Source: Inquilinus ginsengisoli_B
Lineage (GTDB): Bacteria > Pseudomonadota > Alphaproteobacteria > DSM-16000 > Inquilinaceae
Length of the DNA stretch: 64,000 nt
Direction: 5' to 3'
Assembly (NCBI RefSeq): GCF_050434925.1
Contig: NZ_JBNDJK010000001.1
Location: 2,294,001 to 2,358,000 of the forward strand
Below are positions 48,356 through 56,480 of the stretch, in pieces (position 1 is the first letter of the stretch; every line of letters begins with the position of its first letter). A program made the translations under genes and the position numbers. Below the pieces are notes generated by a model. It saw only the letters and a program-made list of their open reading frames with translations. It was not told the DNA's origin and did not search any database.

Positions 48356-48925
48356 TCAGCCCCCGACCTTGGACCAATAGGCCACATAGAACGCAGACCA
48401 GCCCAGCGCCGCGAGCAACAGCCGCACCCGCACCGGCTGCAACCAGCCGGGCATGGCGGGCGTCAGAGCGTGCAGGACCGCCCCGGCCCCGGCCAATGCG
48501 ACAAACCGCGGCAGCCGCACCAGCGGCGTCAGCAGCGCCAACTCCCACACCGGGATGCCCAGGCCGGGCGCGCTGGCGGCGGCGATCTTGTAGGGAATGC
48601 CGCTCAGGCTCGCCAGGATCATCGCGCCGGCCAGGCCGGTGGCGGACTCGGTGCCGGCCATCATCGCCTGCATCCGGGCGATCATGGCGGTCGGGATCGC
48701 CGGCACCGCGTCGACCAGGGCGATTGCCGCCTCCGGCGCGTGGCTGGCGAACAGCGCCAGCGCGGTGCCGCCGACCATCGCCCCGGCCGCCGCGGCGACC
48801 GCGGCGCGCAGCCCCGCCCGCCAGCCGCAGGCCAGCGCGATCAGCGACACCGGCACGTCCGGCACCACGAAGAACAGGCTGGCCTCGGCGACGCCCCACA
48901 GGAAGGCAAACCACGTCAGTCCCAT
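48356..48925 (-). CDS. Polytopic membrane protein, weakly DedA/VTT-like
   Basis: A 189-residue inner-membrane protein with about five spans (FAFLWGVAEASLFFVVPDVPV at the start). The central segment (SLSGIPYKIAAASAPGLGIPVWELAL) resembles VTT/DedA-type lipid proteins but I am not certain. It overlaps the upstream plsC gene by 10 bp and closes a four-gene phospholipid-type operon. Confidence 0.65.
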   Translation of the reverse strand: MGLTWFAFLWGVAEASLFFVVPDVPVSLIALACGWRAGLRAAVAAAAGAMVGGTALALFASHAPEAAIALVDAVPAIPTAMIARMQAMMAGTESATGLAGAMILASLSGIPYKIAAASAPGLGIPVWELALLTPLVRLPRFVALAGAGAVLHALTPAMPGWLQPVRVRLLLAALGWSAFYVAYWSKVGG

Positions 48926-49551
48926 TCGGAAAATCTCGTGCCCTCAATGAGCTTGGCCATCGCCGCTTCCAGGCCCTCGACAAAGGCGTCGGTGTCCTCC
49001 GGCCGGTCGGCCAGAGGCAATCCGACGAAGGCGTCGCAGAAGAACGGCACCGGCAGGAAGGCGCCGCGCGGCAGCACCTTGCCCAGCCCATGCAGGTAGA
49101 CCGGCACGATCGGCACGTCCGGCCGCCGCTTGGCCAGGTGGCAGATGCCTTTCTTGAAGCGCTGCAGCCGCTCCGGCTCGCCGCGCGACCCCTCCGGGAA
49201 CAGGATCAGGATGGAGCCGCGGTCCAGCGCCTCGATGCAGCCGGTCAGCGGGTCCTCGCCGCGCTCCCGCGCATGCCGGTCGAAGGGCAGGATGCCCATG
49301 CAGCGGGTCGAGAACCAAGCCATCGCCTTGCTGCTCATGAAATAATCGGCCGCCGCCACCGGCCGTACCTTGTGCAGGATCCGGCTCGGGAACAGCGAGG
49401 TCAGGGCCACGGTGTCGGCATGGCTGTTGTGATTGGCGACGATGATCGCCGGCCCCGCCATCGGCAGCCGCTCCGGGTTGCGCACATGCAAGCCGACGAA
49501 CAGCAGCATCAGGGGCTTGGTCACCAGCCAGTGGAACAGCAGCCGCCACAT
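48916..49551 (-). CDS. 1-acyl-glycerol-3-phosphate acyltransferase-like protein (PlsC family)
   Basis: A 211-residue membrane acyltransferase. The catalytic motif NHxxxxD is present as VANHNSHADTVAL, and the second motif as LFPEGSRGEPERLQRFKKG. It has an N-terminal anchor (FHWLVTKPLMLLFVGL). It probably makes phosphatidic acid or acylates a related lysolipid. It lies 10 bp after cdsA and overlaps the following membrane gene. Confidence 0.88.
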   Translation of the reverse strand: MWRLLFHWLVTKPLMLLFVGLHVRNPERLPMAGPAIIVANHNSHADTVALTSLFPSRILHKVRPVAAADYFMSSKAMAWFSTRCMGILPFDRHARERGEDPLTGCIEALDRGSILILFPEGSRGEPERLQRFKKGICHLAKRRPDVPIVPVYLHGLGKVLPRGAFLPVPFFCDAFVGLPLADRPEDTDAFVEGLEAAMAKLIEGTRFSEWD

Positions 49552-49561
49552 GGTCCGGGCC

Positions 49562-50686
49562 TCAATAGTAGAAATAGCGCATGAAGTGGAAGAACAGCGG
49601 TGCCGCGAAGATCAGGCTGTCGATCCGGTCCAGCACGCCGCCATGGCCGGGGATCAGCGTGCCGGTGTCCTTGATGCCGATGTCGCGCTTGACCGCGGAG
49701 ACCGTCAGGTCGCCGAAGAAGCCGCTGACCGCCATCAGCGCTCCCGCCGCCAGCGCCATGGGCAGCGACAGCGGCGCCAGCAGCGGCCCGATCAGCCCGG
49801 CGACGATCGTGGTGGTGACCAGGCCGCCGACGAAGCCCTCCACCGTCTTGTTCGGGCTGACCGAGGGCGCGATCTTGTGCCGGCCGAAGATGCGGCCCCA
49901 GACATACTGCGCCACGTCGTTGCCCTGGGTCAGGATCAGCAGCAGCAACAGAAGCCCGGCGCCGCCCGGCCCGGCCTCGCCCGCCTCCGGCAGCACGAAC
50001 AGATAGGCGACGTGGCCGATGGCGAAGACGCACAGCATCAGGCCCCAATGCAGCGTGCCCAGCGCGCGCAGGAAGCCGGTGACCTCGCCGCGCAGCACCA
50101 TCATCGCCGGCACCACCATGAACAGGTAGACCGGCACCCAGATGATGAAGAAGCCGTACTGCTCCTGCGCGATCCACCACCATTGCGTCGGGATGGCCAG
50201 ATAGGCGATCAGCAGCACCGCCCGGTCGGCCCGCCTTGTCGGCACCACCGACAGGTATTCCTTCAGCGCCAGGTAGCTGACCACCGCCAGCACCACCAGA
50301 ACGGCGATCGGGTTCAGCACCAGGGCGATGCCGCCGGCGATCACGATCACCCACCAGGAATGGATGCGCAGCCTGAGTTCGGTCCAGTCCTTGTCGGGCT
50401 TGCTGCGGCGCAGGAACAGCACCGCGGCCTCGGCCACCAGCAGCACGACGATCAGCGCGGCCAGCGTCCAGGCGACGGTGGGATCGACATTTAGCCCGGA
50501 TATCTCACACCCCCTGCGCCCTGCGTCGTTTTGCGGTGAGTCGGATGCGGGGGCGGGACGCGAAAAGCGTATCGGGACATACGGTTGAGCGGCCCGCCCC
50601 CGCAGGCGGCCGCCGCAAGACGACCCTTCGGGCCGGTTGAAAATGCCGACAGGGTGCGTCGAACGGCTTGCCCGATGCAAAAGCAT
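49562..50686 (-). CDS. Phosphatidate cytidylyltransferase-like protein (CdsA family), displaced start
   Basis: An integral membrane CTP:phosphatidate cytidylyltransferase with about eight spans and the full CDP-DAG synthase signature SAVKRDIGIKDTGTLIPGHGG followed by DRIDS. Homologous sequence begins at NVDPTVAWTLAALIVV near 50490. Upstream of that the frame runs into an inverted-repeat element; the first in-frame ATG is at 50686, adding about 63 unrelated residues (374 in all). Without the element, an ATG at 50775 overlapping the pgsA-like stop would be in frame (MIAGLNVDPTV). Whether the gene is still translated is uncertain. Confidence 0.8.
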   Translation of the reverse strand: MLLHRASRSTHPVGIFNRPEGSSCGGRLRGRAAQPYVPIRFSRPAPASDSPQNDAGRRGCEISGLNVDPTVAWTLAALIVVLLVAEAAVLFLRRSKPDKDWTELRLRIHSWWVIVIAGGIALVLNPIAVLVVLAVVSYLALKEYLSVVPTRRADRAVLLIAYLAIPTQWWWIAQEQYGFFIIWVPVYLFMVVPAMMVLRGEVTGFLRALGTLHWGLMLCVFAIGHVAYLFVLPEAGEAGPGGAGLLLLLLILTQGNDVAQYVWGRIFGRHKIAPSVSPNKTVEGFVGGLVTTTIVAGLIGPLLAPLSLPMALAAGALMAVSGFFGDLTVSAVKRDIGIKDTGTLIPGHGGVLDRIDSLIFAAPLFFHFMRYFYY

Positions 50687-50762
50687 CGCGCTGCGCCGCT
50701 CTCCTGCCCCGCCTGCATTTTGAACCGGCGCAGGGCACAGGGGGTGTGAGATATCTGGGCTT
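50500..50762. mobile_element. 263-bp inverted-repeat (MITE-like) element in the 5' end of cdsA
   Basis: The ends are inverted repeats: ATATCTCACACCCCCTG continues with one mismatch into GCCCTGCG on the left, and the complement lies at about 50728-50754. The hexamer GCCCGG occurs directly on both sides (50494-50499 and 50763-50768) as a probable target duplication. An internal GCGGGGGCGGG/CCCGCCCCCGC pair can form a hairpin. It has no transposase gene. Removing the element plus one hexamer restores an in-frame cdsA start. Net insertion is 269 bp, which shifts the frame. Confidence 0.8.
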
Positions 50763-50771
50763 GCCCGGCGA

Positions 50772-51380
50772 TCATGCCCCGATCTCCGCCAACGCCGCGC
50801 GGACGCGGTTCAGGATGGTGAGGATCGACAGCAGCAGCAGCGCCCCCAGCACCAGCGGCATCCACAGCGCCGGGGCCAGGATCTGGAAGAACGCCGCGAC
50901 GGCCAGGACCGAGAAGGCCAGCGCCCGGTCGGACTTGCCGAAGGGCCCGTCATAGCGCCGGCCGGCGCCGATGGTGCGGGCGGCGATGCCCGCGGCCTCG
51001 CCGATCACCGCCAGCAGCACGGTCAGCACCACCAGCCAGGGCGGCGCCGGCAGCAGCAGGGCCAGCGGCAGATACAAAGCCGCGTCCGACACCATGTCGC
51101 CGACCTCGTTCAGCAGGGCGCCCAGCGGCGTCGGCTTGAAGAACTCCCGCGCCTGCATGCCGTCGATGGCGTTCAGCGCCATCCGCAGCAGCAGGAAGGG
51201 CGGATACAGCAGCAGCAGCCAGGGCCAGCCGGTGGCGGCGACGACGAGGCCCAGCAGCACCGACAGGCCGGCGGCGGCCAGGGTCACGGCGTTGGCGCTG
51301 ATCCCCTTCTGCGCCAGCCACACGGCGGTCGGGCGCAGCAGCGCCTGGAATTTCGGCTTGATGTCGTAGAGCGATGGCAT
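50772..51380 (-). CDS. CDP-alcohol phosphatidyltransferase family protein (PgsA/YnbA-like)
   Basis: A 202-residue membrane enzyme that transfers a phosphatidyl group from CDP-diacylglycerol to an alcohol. The motif reads DGMQAREFFKPTPLGALLNE then VGDMVSD; compared with the consensus DGx2ARx8Gx3Dx3D the third Asp is Asn. From memory this Asn occurs in a YnbA-like subgroup. It heads the set with cdsA, plsC and the membrane gene. The start MPSLYDIKPKFQALLRP is typical of that subgroup. Confidence 0.85.
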   Translation of the reverse strand: MPSLYDIKPKFQALLRPTAVWLAQKGISANAVTLAAAGLSVLLGLVVAATGWPWLLLLYPPFLLLRMALNAIDGMQAREFFKPTPLGALLNEVGDMVSDAALYLPLALLLPAPPWLVVLTVLLAVIGEAAGIAARTIGAGRRYDGPFGKSDRALAFSVLAVAAFFQILAPALWMPLVLGALLLLSILTILNRVRAALAEIGA

Positions 51381-51415
51381 GGATCCCCCCGGAAGCCATC
51401 ATACCATCGCGGGCG

Positions 51416-52285
51416 TCATGGCTTTTTCGTGGTGCCGTCGCCGGCGGGGTCCGCCTGCGGATAGCTCGGATCGGTCAGGCAGGCGCGCAGCCATTTCGCG
51501 TCATCGTCCAACCCGCCCCCCTCGGCGTCGATCCGGGGCAGGGACCCGGCCGGGGCGACGACGTCCGCATTCGGCTGCAGGTCCCAGCCCGCTTCGGCCT
51601 CCTGGTCATGATCCGGGCAGAGCGGCAGGTCGCCCGTGCCCCCGATGGAGCAGGCGGCGACGGGCTTCAGCGTGCCGCCAACGACCTCGGCGACGGAATG
51701 GGTCTCGGACACCGAGCCGGACGCCCAGTCCTCGGCGACGCCGCAGACCCGATCCTTGTTCTGGTAGAAGCGTGTGGCGAAGCAGCCATAGACATCCGCC
51801 GAGGCTGACCGGCCGTCGGCCGGCAGGAAATCGCACGCAGTGCTGAAGCCGGCGAAGGGCCCGCCGGTGAACCGGGCGGCGAAGCGGCGCTGCGCCTCGG
51901 CCGCAGCGATGAGGTCGAACTGCTTGGGGTCGGTCCGGGAGCGCAGGCCGAGCGAGTCGGAGCGGTCACGAATCGCCTTCAGCAGCCGGGCATGCCAGGC
52001 GGCGTCGTCCTCGTCCTCCCCCGGGCCGGCGAGCCGCTGGTCCCGCGCCGCCAGCCAACGCCGCTGGCTGGCGACCAGCATGTCGCGGATCTCGGCATCG
52101 CCGGCGGCCGCCTTCAGGATCTGGGAATAGGCCTGGCCCATCGCCGTGTCTGCCGCCTTCAGCCGCTTGTCGCCGCAGATCGCGTGCTCGAGCTTGGTCG
52201 AGGCCTTGCCGCAGTCGAGCGCGAGGGCGGGGGAGGAGAGGGCGAGCAGGGCGGCCGCGGCGAGCAGCAGGGATCTCGGGATCAT
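51416..52285 (-). CDS. Secreted protein with LprI-like N-terminal domain
   Basis: A 289-residue exported protein with signal peptide SLLLAAAALLALSSPALA. Residues about 24-105 fit the lysozyme-inhibitor LprI-type (DUF1311) domain: DCGKASTKLEHAICGDKRLKA, then MGQAYSQIL and SQRRWLAARD. The rest, with several more cysteines (ACDFLPADGRSAS, RVCGVAEDW), is not recognised. The function is unknown. It is monocistronic by spacing. Confidence 0.8.
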   Translation of the reverse strand: MIPRSLLLAAAALLALSSPALALDCGKASTKLEHAICGDKRLKAADTAMGQAYSQILKAAAGDAEIRDMLVASQRRWLAARDQRLAGPGEDEDDAAWHARLLKAIRDRSDSLGLRSRTDPKQFDLIAAAEAQRRFAARFTGGPFAGFSTACDFLPADGRSASADVYGCFATRFYQNKDRVCGVAEDWASGSVSETHSVAEVVGGTLKPVAACSIGGTGDLPLCPDHDQEAEAGWDLQPNADVVAPAGSLPRIDAEGGGLDDDAKWLRACLTDPSYPQADPAGDGTTKKP

Positions 52286-52394
52286 GCGGGACCTTGGACA
52301 TGAGGCGGGGGGGGGTGGCTAGGACATCCGTCCTGGGAACATCCGCGCCATTTCAGCCCCGAAACCGGGCGGGATCGTGGCGGAAGCGGGACGG

Positions 52395-52724
52395 TCACGC
52401 GGCGAGGCGCCGGCCGAGCAGGATCACCGCAGCGCCGGCCAGGCACAAGGCCGCGCCGATCAGGTCGAAGCGGTCCGGCCGGCTGCCCTCGACCGCCCAC
52501 AGCCAAGTCAGCGAGGCGGCGATGTAGATCCCGCCATAGGCGGCATAGGCCCGGCCGGCGAAGTCGGCGTCGATCCGGGTCAGCAGCAGGGCGAAGGCGA
52601 TCAGCGCCACAGTGCCGGGCAGCGCCCACCACGGGCTGCCGCCCAGCCGCAGCCAGGCCCAGAAGGCGAAGCAGCCGGCGATCTCGGCGAAGGCGGCCAG
52701 GATGAAGGCGAGGATCGAGGTCAC
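52395..52724 (-). CDS. YnfA family membrane protein (UPF0060)
   Basis: A 109-residue protein with four spans. The family pattern is clear: AAFAEIAGCFAFWAWLRLG, GRAYAAYGGIYIAASLTWLW and PDRFDLIGAALCLAGAAVIL. Relatives resemble small multidrug transporters. Its start overlaps the cinA-like stop (ATGA). Confidence 0.93.
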   Translation of the reverse strand: MTSILAFILAAFAEIAGCFAFWAWLRLGGSPWWALPGTVALIAFALLLTRIDADFAGRAYAAYGGIYIAASLTWLWAVEGSRPDRFDLIGAALCLAGAAVILLGRRLAA

Positions 52725-53221
52725 GGCCGGCCGTTAGGCTCCGCCGTCAGCCCGTCCGCCAGCAGGCGCAGCAGGGCCAGGGCGAAGGCATCCATGTTCG
52801 CGGCGCGGTCGGCGCTGCCGGTCGCCACGGTCGCCGTGATGGTGCGCGGGCCGCAAAGGGCGATGCAGCTGTGCCCGGCCGGGTCGCCGTAGCGGTTGCC
52901 GGCCGGCCCGGCCGCGCCGGACTCGGCGATGCCCCAATCCGCCTGGAAGCGGTCGCGCACCGTGCGCGCCAGCATTGCCGCATAGGGCTCGGTCGACGGG
53001 CGCAGCCCGGCCATCTCGGCCTCGCCGATCGCCAGCAGCGCCCGGCGGGCCGCTGCGGTGTAGACCACGGCTCCGCCCAGGAAATAGGCGCTGGCCCCCG
53101 GCACGGCCAGCAGCGCGGCCGAGACCAGCCCGCCGGAGGAGGATTCAGCCACGGCGATGGTCTGCCGCCGGGCGGTCAGCAACTGGGCCGCCCGGGCGGC
53201 GGCCGCGGCGATGGTCGTCAT
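52721..53221 (-). CDS. CinA C-terminal domain protein (nicotinamide-nucleotide amidase, PncC type)
   Basis: A 166-residue single-domain CinA/PncC protein. Typical segments are TIAVAESSSGGLVSAALLAVPGAS, FLGGAVVYTAAARRALL and GIAESGAAGPAGNRYGDPAGH. PncC enzymes deamidate NMN for NAD recycling. It is shorter than full CinA because the N-terminal MoaB-like domain is absent, as is common. It overlaps the ynfA-like gene by 4 bp. Confidence 0.9.
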   Translation of the reverse strand: MTTIAAAAARAAQLLTARRQTIAVAESSSGGLVSAALLAVPGASAYFLGGAVVYTAAARRALLAIGEAEMAGLRPSTEPYAAMLARTVRDRFQADWGIAESGAAGPAGNRYGDPAGHSCIALCGPRTITATVATGSADRAANMDAFALALLRLLADGLTAEPNGRP

Positions 53222-53457
53222 CCGGTCCCGATCCTCGACTTTGATCCGGCCGCATCATAGCGGCGGGGATGCCGGTCAGGGCAAGCCTGCCCGCAGGCGC
53301 GGAGGCCGCAATACGCGCCCGATATGGCTCGGCCCGGGGCCGGATATGGCAGCGGCGGAAATCGTCCCGCCGGCAGGGCGGCAGGCCGATTCCGGTTTGA
53401 CAGGCCGGGCTCTGCCGCGCAGCTTCGGCCCGACCATCGCCCGTGAAGGATTTCCCG

Positions 53458-54144
53458 ATGTCGACCGTGATCCCGCCGCCGCCGCAGACCCTCGTCCCGG
53501 TGCTAGGCAGCGACGCCACCTTCCCCGTCGGCCGCATCTTCTGCGTCGGCCGCAACTACGCCGCCCATGCCCGCGAGATGGGCCATGATCCGGACCGGGA
53601 GCCGCCGTTCTTCTTCGCCAAATGGGCCGATGCGGTGGTGCCGAGCGGCAGCACCATTCCCTATCCGGCGGCGACCCGGGACCTGCATCACGAGATCGAG
53701 CTGGTGGTGGCGATCGGCGCCGGCGGCACCGACATCGCGGCCGACCGCGCGCTCGGCCATGTCTGGGGCTACGGCGTCGGGCTCGACATGACCCGCCGCG
53801 ACATCCAGGCCGAGGCAAAGAAGCTGGCGCGGCCCTGGACCATGGCCAAGTCCTTCGACCAGTCGGCGCCGCTGTCGGCCCTGCGCCCGGCCGCCGAGAT
53901 CGGCCATCCGTCCCAGGGCGCGATCTGGCTGAAGATCAACGGCGAGACCCGCCAGTCCGGCGACCTGGCCGACCAGATCTGGCCGGTGCCGGAGATCATC
54001 GCCCATCTGTCCCGCCTGGTGGCGCTGCGCCCCGGCGACCTGATCATGACCGGCACGCCGGACGGCGTCGGCCCGGTCAAGCCGGGCGACCGGCTGGAGG
54101 GCCATGTCGCCGGCGTCGGCGACCTCGCCGTGACCTACCGCTGA
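53458..54144 (+). CDS. Fumarylacetoacetate hydrolase family protein
   Basis: A 228-residue metal-dependent hydrolase/isomerase. The family signatures are IFCVGRNYAAHAREMG, LHHEIELVVAIG with the metal-binding Glu residues, YGVGLDMTRRDIQ and GDLIMTGTPDGVGPVKPGD. Members act on acylpyruvates or similar keto acids in aromatic breakdown; the substrate here is open. ATG 53458 is 7 bp after GAAGGA. The pyridoxamine-oxidase-like gene follows 13 bp later. Confidence 0.92.
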   Translation: MSTVIPPPPQTLVPVLGSDATFPVGRIFCVGRNYAAHAREMGHDPDREPPFFFAKWADAVVPSGSTIPYPAATRDLHHEIELVVAIGAGGTDIAADRALGHVWGYGVGLDMTRRDIQAEAKKLARPWTMAKSFDQSAPLSALRPAAEIGHPSQGAIWLKINGETRQSGDLADQIWPVPEIIAHLSRLVALRPGDLIMTGTPDGVGPVKPGDRLEGHVAGVGDLAVTYR

Positions 54145-54157
54145 TGGCCACCTGCTG

Positions 54158-54733
54158 ATGGACGGGGTCGACCTGGCCGCGGTGCTGGCCGATGCCTGGG
54201 TCCGCCTCGGCCGCGCCACCGGCGAACGCCGCCGCACCACCGGCCGGGTCGCCCTGGCCACGCTGAATGAGCGGGGCGGGCCGGCGCTGCGCACGGTGGT
54301 GCTGCGCTCGGCCGACCCGGCGGCGCGACGGCTCGAGATCCACACCGACCGCCGGTCGGTGAAGGTGGCGGAGATCGAGGCCGACCCCGCCGTGGCGCTG
54401 CTGTTGTACGAGGCGGCGGACGAGGTCCAGATCCGGGTCGAGGGCAGGGCGCAGCTGCTGCCGCCGGGGCCGGCGCTCGACGCCGCCTGGGCGGCGACGC
54501 CGGGGCCGATCCGTGCCGCCTACCGCATGCCGGGCCCGCCGGGCACCGCGATCGCCGACCCGGCCCTGGCGCCGCCTTCGACCGACGGGTCCGAGGCGGG
54601 CCGCGAGAACTTCGCCGTGATCGTGCTGACGGTCGACCGCATCGACCGGGTCCGCCTGGTCCCCGGTGCCGACCGCCGCGCCCTGTTCGACTGGACCGAC
54701 GGGGAACTGCAGGCGAGCTGGCTGATTCCGTGA
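54158..54733 (+). CDS. Pyridoxamine 5'-phosphate oxidase-like FMN-binding protein
   Basis: A 191-residue split-barrel flavoprotein. The N-terminal part (GRVALATLNERGGPALRTVVLRSAD) and VKVAEIEADPAVALLLYEAADEVQIRVEG fit the family; the C-terminus has NFAVIVLTVDRIDRVRL, as in the Alr4036-type group. True PdxH activity is not shown. It is probably co-transcribed with the hydrolase upstream. Confidence 0.85.
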   Translation: MDGVDLAAVLADAWVRLGRATGERRRTTGRVALATLNERGGPALRTVVLRSADPAARRLEIHTDRRSVKVAEIEADPAVALLLYEAADEVQIRVEGRAQLLPPGPALDAAWAATPGPIRAAYRMPGPPGTAIADPALAPPSTDGSEAGRENFAVIVLTVDRIDRVRLVPGADRRALFDWTDGELQASWLIP

Positions 54734-54746
54734 TTGCGCCGCGCGG

Positions 54747-55166
54747 TCATTCCCAAGGATTGAGAACCGCTACGCCGGTCCCGCCCACATCCACTGTGTT
54801 GCGCGTGACCAGGGTCAGGTCGTGCACGATCGCCGTGGCCGCGAGCAGCGTGTCGATCACCGCTCGTGGACGGCCGGCGGACAACGCGCCCCAGAGCTTC
54901 GCCGTCGCTGCGTCGACAGCGAGAATCCTGTCGGCGAAGCTCGCTTCCAGGGCATCGGCCCAGGCGCCGAGCCTGGTTGCCATGTCCTGGTCGGATCGGC
55001 GTCTGATCTCGATGCCCTTGCGCAGCTCGCCAAGCGTCAGGACGTTGATGAACAGCCGTGCCGGATCGGCTTGCGACAGGAAGGACAGCACCCTCGGCTC
55101 CGCCCGGGTCCGTCGCGTTTCAGACAGTATATTGGTGTCCAGGAGATAACCGGCGCCGCCGGTCAC
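54747..55166 (-). CDS. PIN-domain toxin (VapC/FitB type)
   Basis: A 139-residue ribonuclease toxin. The acidic active site is visible: Asp10 in YLLDTNILSE, Glu in LTLGELRKGIE, Asp in AVDAATAKLWG and the late VIDTLLAATA. The pattern is nearest to FitB-like VapC. The start overlaps the antitoxin stop by 4 bp, as usual for such operons. Confidence 0.92.
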   Translation of the reverse strand: MTGGAGYLLDTNILSETRRTRAEPRVLSFLSQADPARLFINVLTLGELRKGIEIRRRSDQDMATRLGAWADALEASFADRILAVDAATAKLWGALSAGRPRAVIDTLLAATAIVHDLTLVTRNTVDVGGTGVAVLNPWE

Positions 55167-55408
55167 AGCGCGATCTCACGGCCAACATCCCTGTCGCGTT
55201 CGACGCTGAAATCATCCACCTTCGGGCCGCCCAGCAGAAGCTCCCGGACATCTGTCTGGCGCGAGAGCAGGGCGTGGTAGTCCTCGATCGACAGCAGCAC
55301 CGCACGCTCGCGGCCATGCCGCGTGATTGTCTGAGGCCCCTCTGTCCGGGCCCTCTCGACCACCTCGCTGAAGCGCGCCTTCGCCTCCTGGACCTGCCAT
55401 TCCGCCAT
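55163..55408 (-). CDS. Phd/YefM-family antitoxin
   Basis: An 81-residue DNA-binding antitoxin. The N-terminal fold is EWQVQEAKARFSEVVERARTEGPQTITRHGRERAVLLSIEDYHALL; the C-terminal acidic tail that would wrap the toxin is VDDFSVERDRDVGREIAL. It precedes the PIN toxin with a 4-bp overlap and most likely represses its own promoter. Confidence 0.93.
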   Translation of the reverse strand: MAEWQVQEAKARFSEVVERARTEGPQTITRHGRERAVLLSIEDYHALLSRQTDVRELLLGGPKVDDFSVERDRDVGREIAL

Positions 55409-55419
55409 GATGCGCTCCT

Positions 55420-55444
55420 GACCAATCTGACTAGAATATTGGTC
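55420..55444. promoter_or_regulatory. Candidate operator of the toxin-antitoxin operon
   Basis: GACCAAT and ATTGGTC form a 7-bp inverted repeat with 11-bp spacing, 12-36 bp upstream of the antitoxin start, in a locally AT-rich stretch that should hold the promoter. Confidence 0.55.
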
Positions 55445-55468
55445 GGATAAGTCGGAATAGCAAGCCGG

Positions 55469-56368
55469 TCAGGCGATTGCATCGATCTCGCAGGCCCGGG
55501 CGATGTTCGGCAGCCAGCCCCGGCAGAAATCCAGATAGGCCCGGACGATCGTCGACGGGTGGCGGTGCGGCGAATAGACCAGGTGCAGAGGCCATTCCGG
55601 CAGCTTGTGCCGCGGCAGCAGCCGCATCAGGCGCCCGTCGCGGATCGGGCCGGCCGCCAGGAAGGGCGGCAGCTCCGTCGCCACGTCGCCGTCGAGCGCG
55701 CGGCTGCACAGGAAATGGTAGTCGTTGGCGGTCAGCACCGCCCGGGGCGTCACCACCTGTCCGCCCAGATCCCAACGGGCCGGGGCGTCGATCCGCGTCG
55801 ACCACACCGCGCAGGGATAGTGCTGCAGCGCCTCGGGATCGGCCGGCAGGCCCAGCCGCTGCACCAGTGCCGGGCCGGCGACCAGAACGTTGCGGAACGA
55901 CAGGACATGCCGCGCCACCATGGCCTCATGGACGATCGCGCCGACGCGCAGGGCGACGTCGATGCCGTCCTCGACCAGGTCCATGCGCCGCTCGGTCGAG
56001 GTGACATGGACCTGGATGTCGGGATAGCGGCGCTGGAACGCGGCCAGCAGCTCCCACCACGGCAGGAAGGTCTGGGGCAGCGACAGGCGCAGCCGCCCCT
56101 TCAGCCGGGCCTGATCGCTGGCCACGGCCTGCTCGGCCTCCAGCAGCGCCTCGACGCCGCCGCCGGCATGCTCGTAGAGGCGGGTCCCGGCATCGGTCAG
56201 CCGGGTGCCGCGGGTCGACCGCTCCAGCAGTTGCACCTTGAGCTGCCGCTCCAGCTCGCGGATGCGGCGGCTCAGCGTCGGCAGCGGAATGCCCAGGCGC
56301 GCCGCCGCCGCCGACAGGCTACCCGTCTGGACGACGGCGACGAACATGCGGGCGGCGTTCAGGTCCAT
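55469..56368 (-). CDS. LysR-family transcriptional regulator
   Basis: A 299-residue LysR regulator with helix-turn-helix FVAVVQTGSLSAAAARLGIPLPTLSRRIRELERQL and an effector domain (LRLSLPQTFLPWWELLAAFQ). It is divergent from the DUF1254/DUF1214 gene across 112 bp and probably regulates it. Confidence 0.93.
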   Translation of the reverse strand: MDLNAARMFVAVVQTGSLSAAAARLGIPLPTLSRRIRELERQLKVQLLERSTRGTRLTDAGTRLYEHAGGGVEALLEAEQAVASDQARLKGRLRLSLPQTFLPWWELLAAFQRRYPDIQVHVTSTERRMDLVEDGIDVALRVGAIVHEAMVARHVLSFRNVLVAGPALVQRLGLPADPEALQHYPCAVWSTRIDAPARWDLGGQVVTPRAVLTANDYHFLCSRALDGDVATELPPFLAAGPIRDGRLMRLLPRHKLPEWPLHLVYSPHRHPSTIVRAYLDFCRGWLPNIARACEIDAIA

Positions 56369-56480
56369 GTGGCCAGCCTATCATATCCGAGAGGCCGGTT
56401 GCCATCGGCGCCGGTTCATTTCCAGATCCGGCAGGCCTAACTATAGCGCTTGGAAGGGCTCCGCCTCCCCGGAAAGCAAC

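Noticed and set aside
50491..50865. A 124-residue minus frame spanning the inverted-repeat element and pgsA end
   Set aside because: It starts inside the transferase gene in another frame. Its tail from 50775 is only the displaced cdsA start reading through the element, with no independent support.
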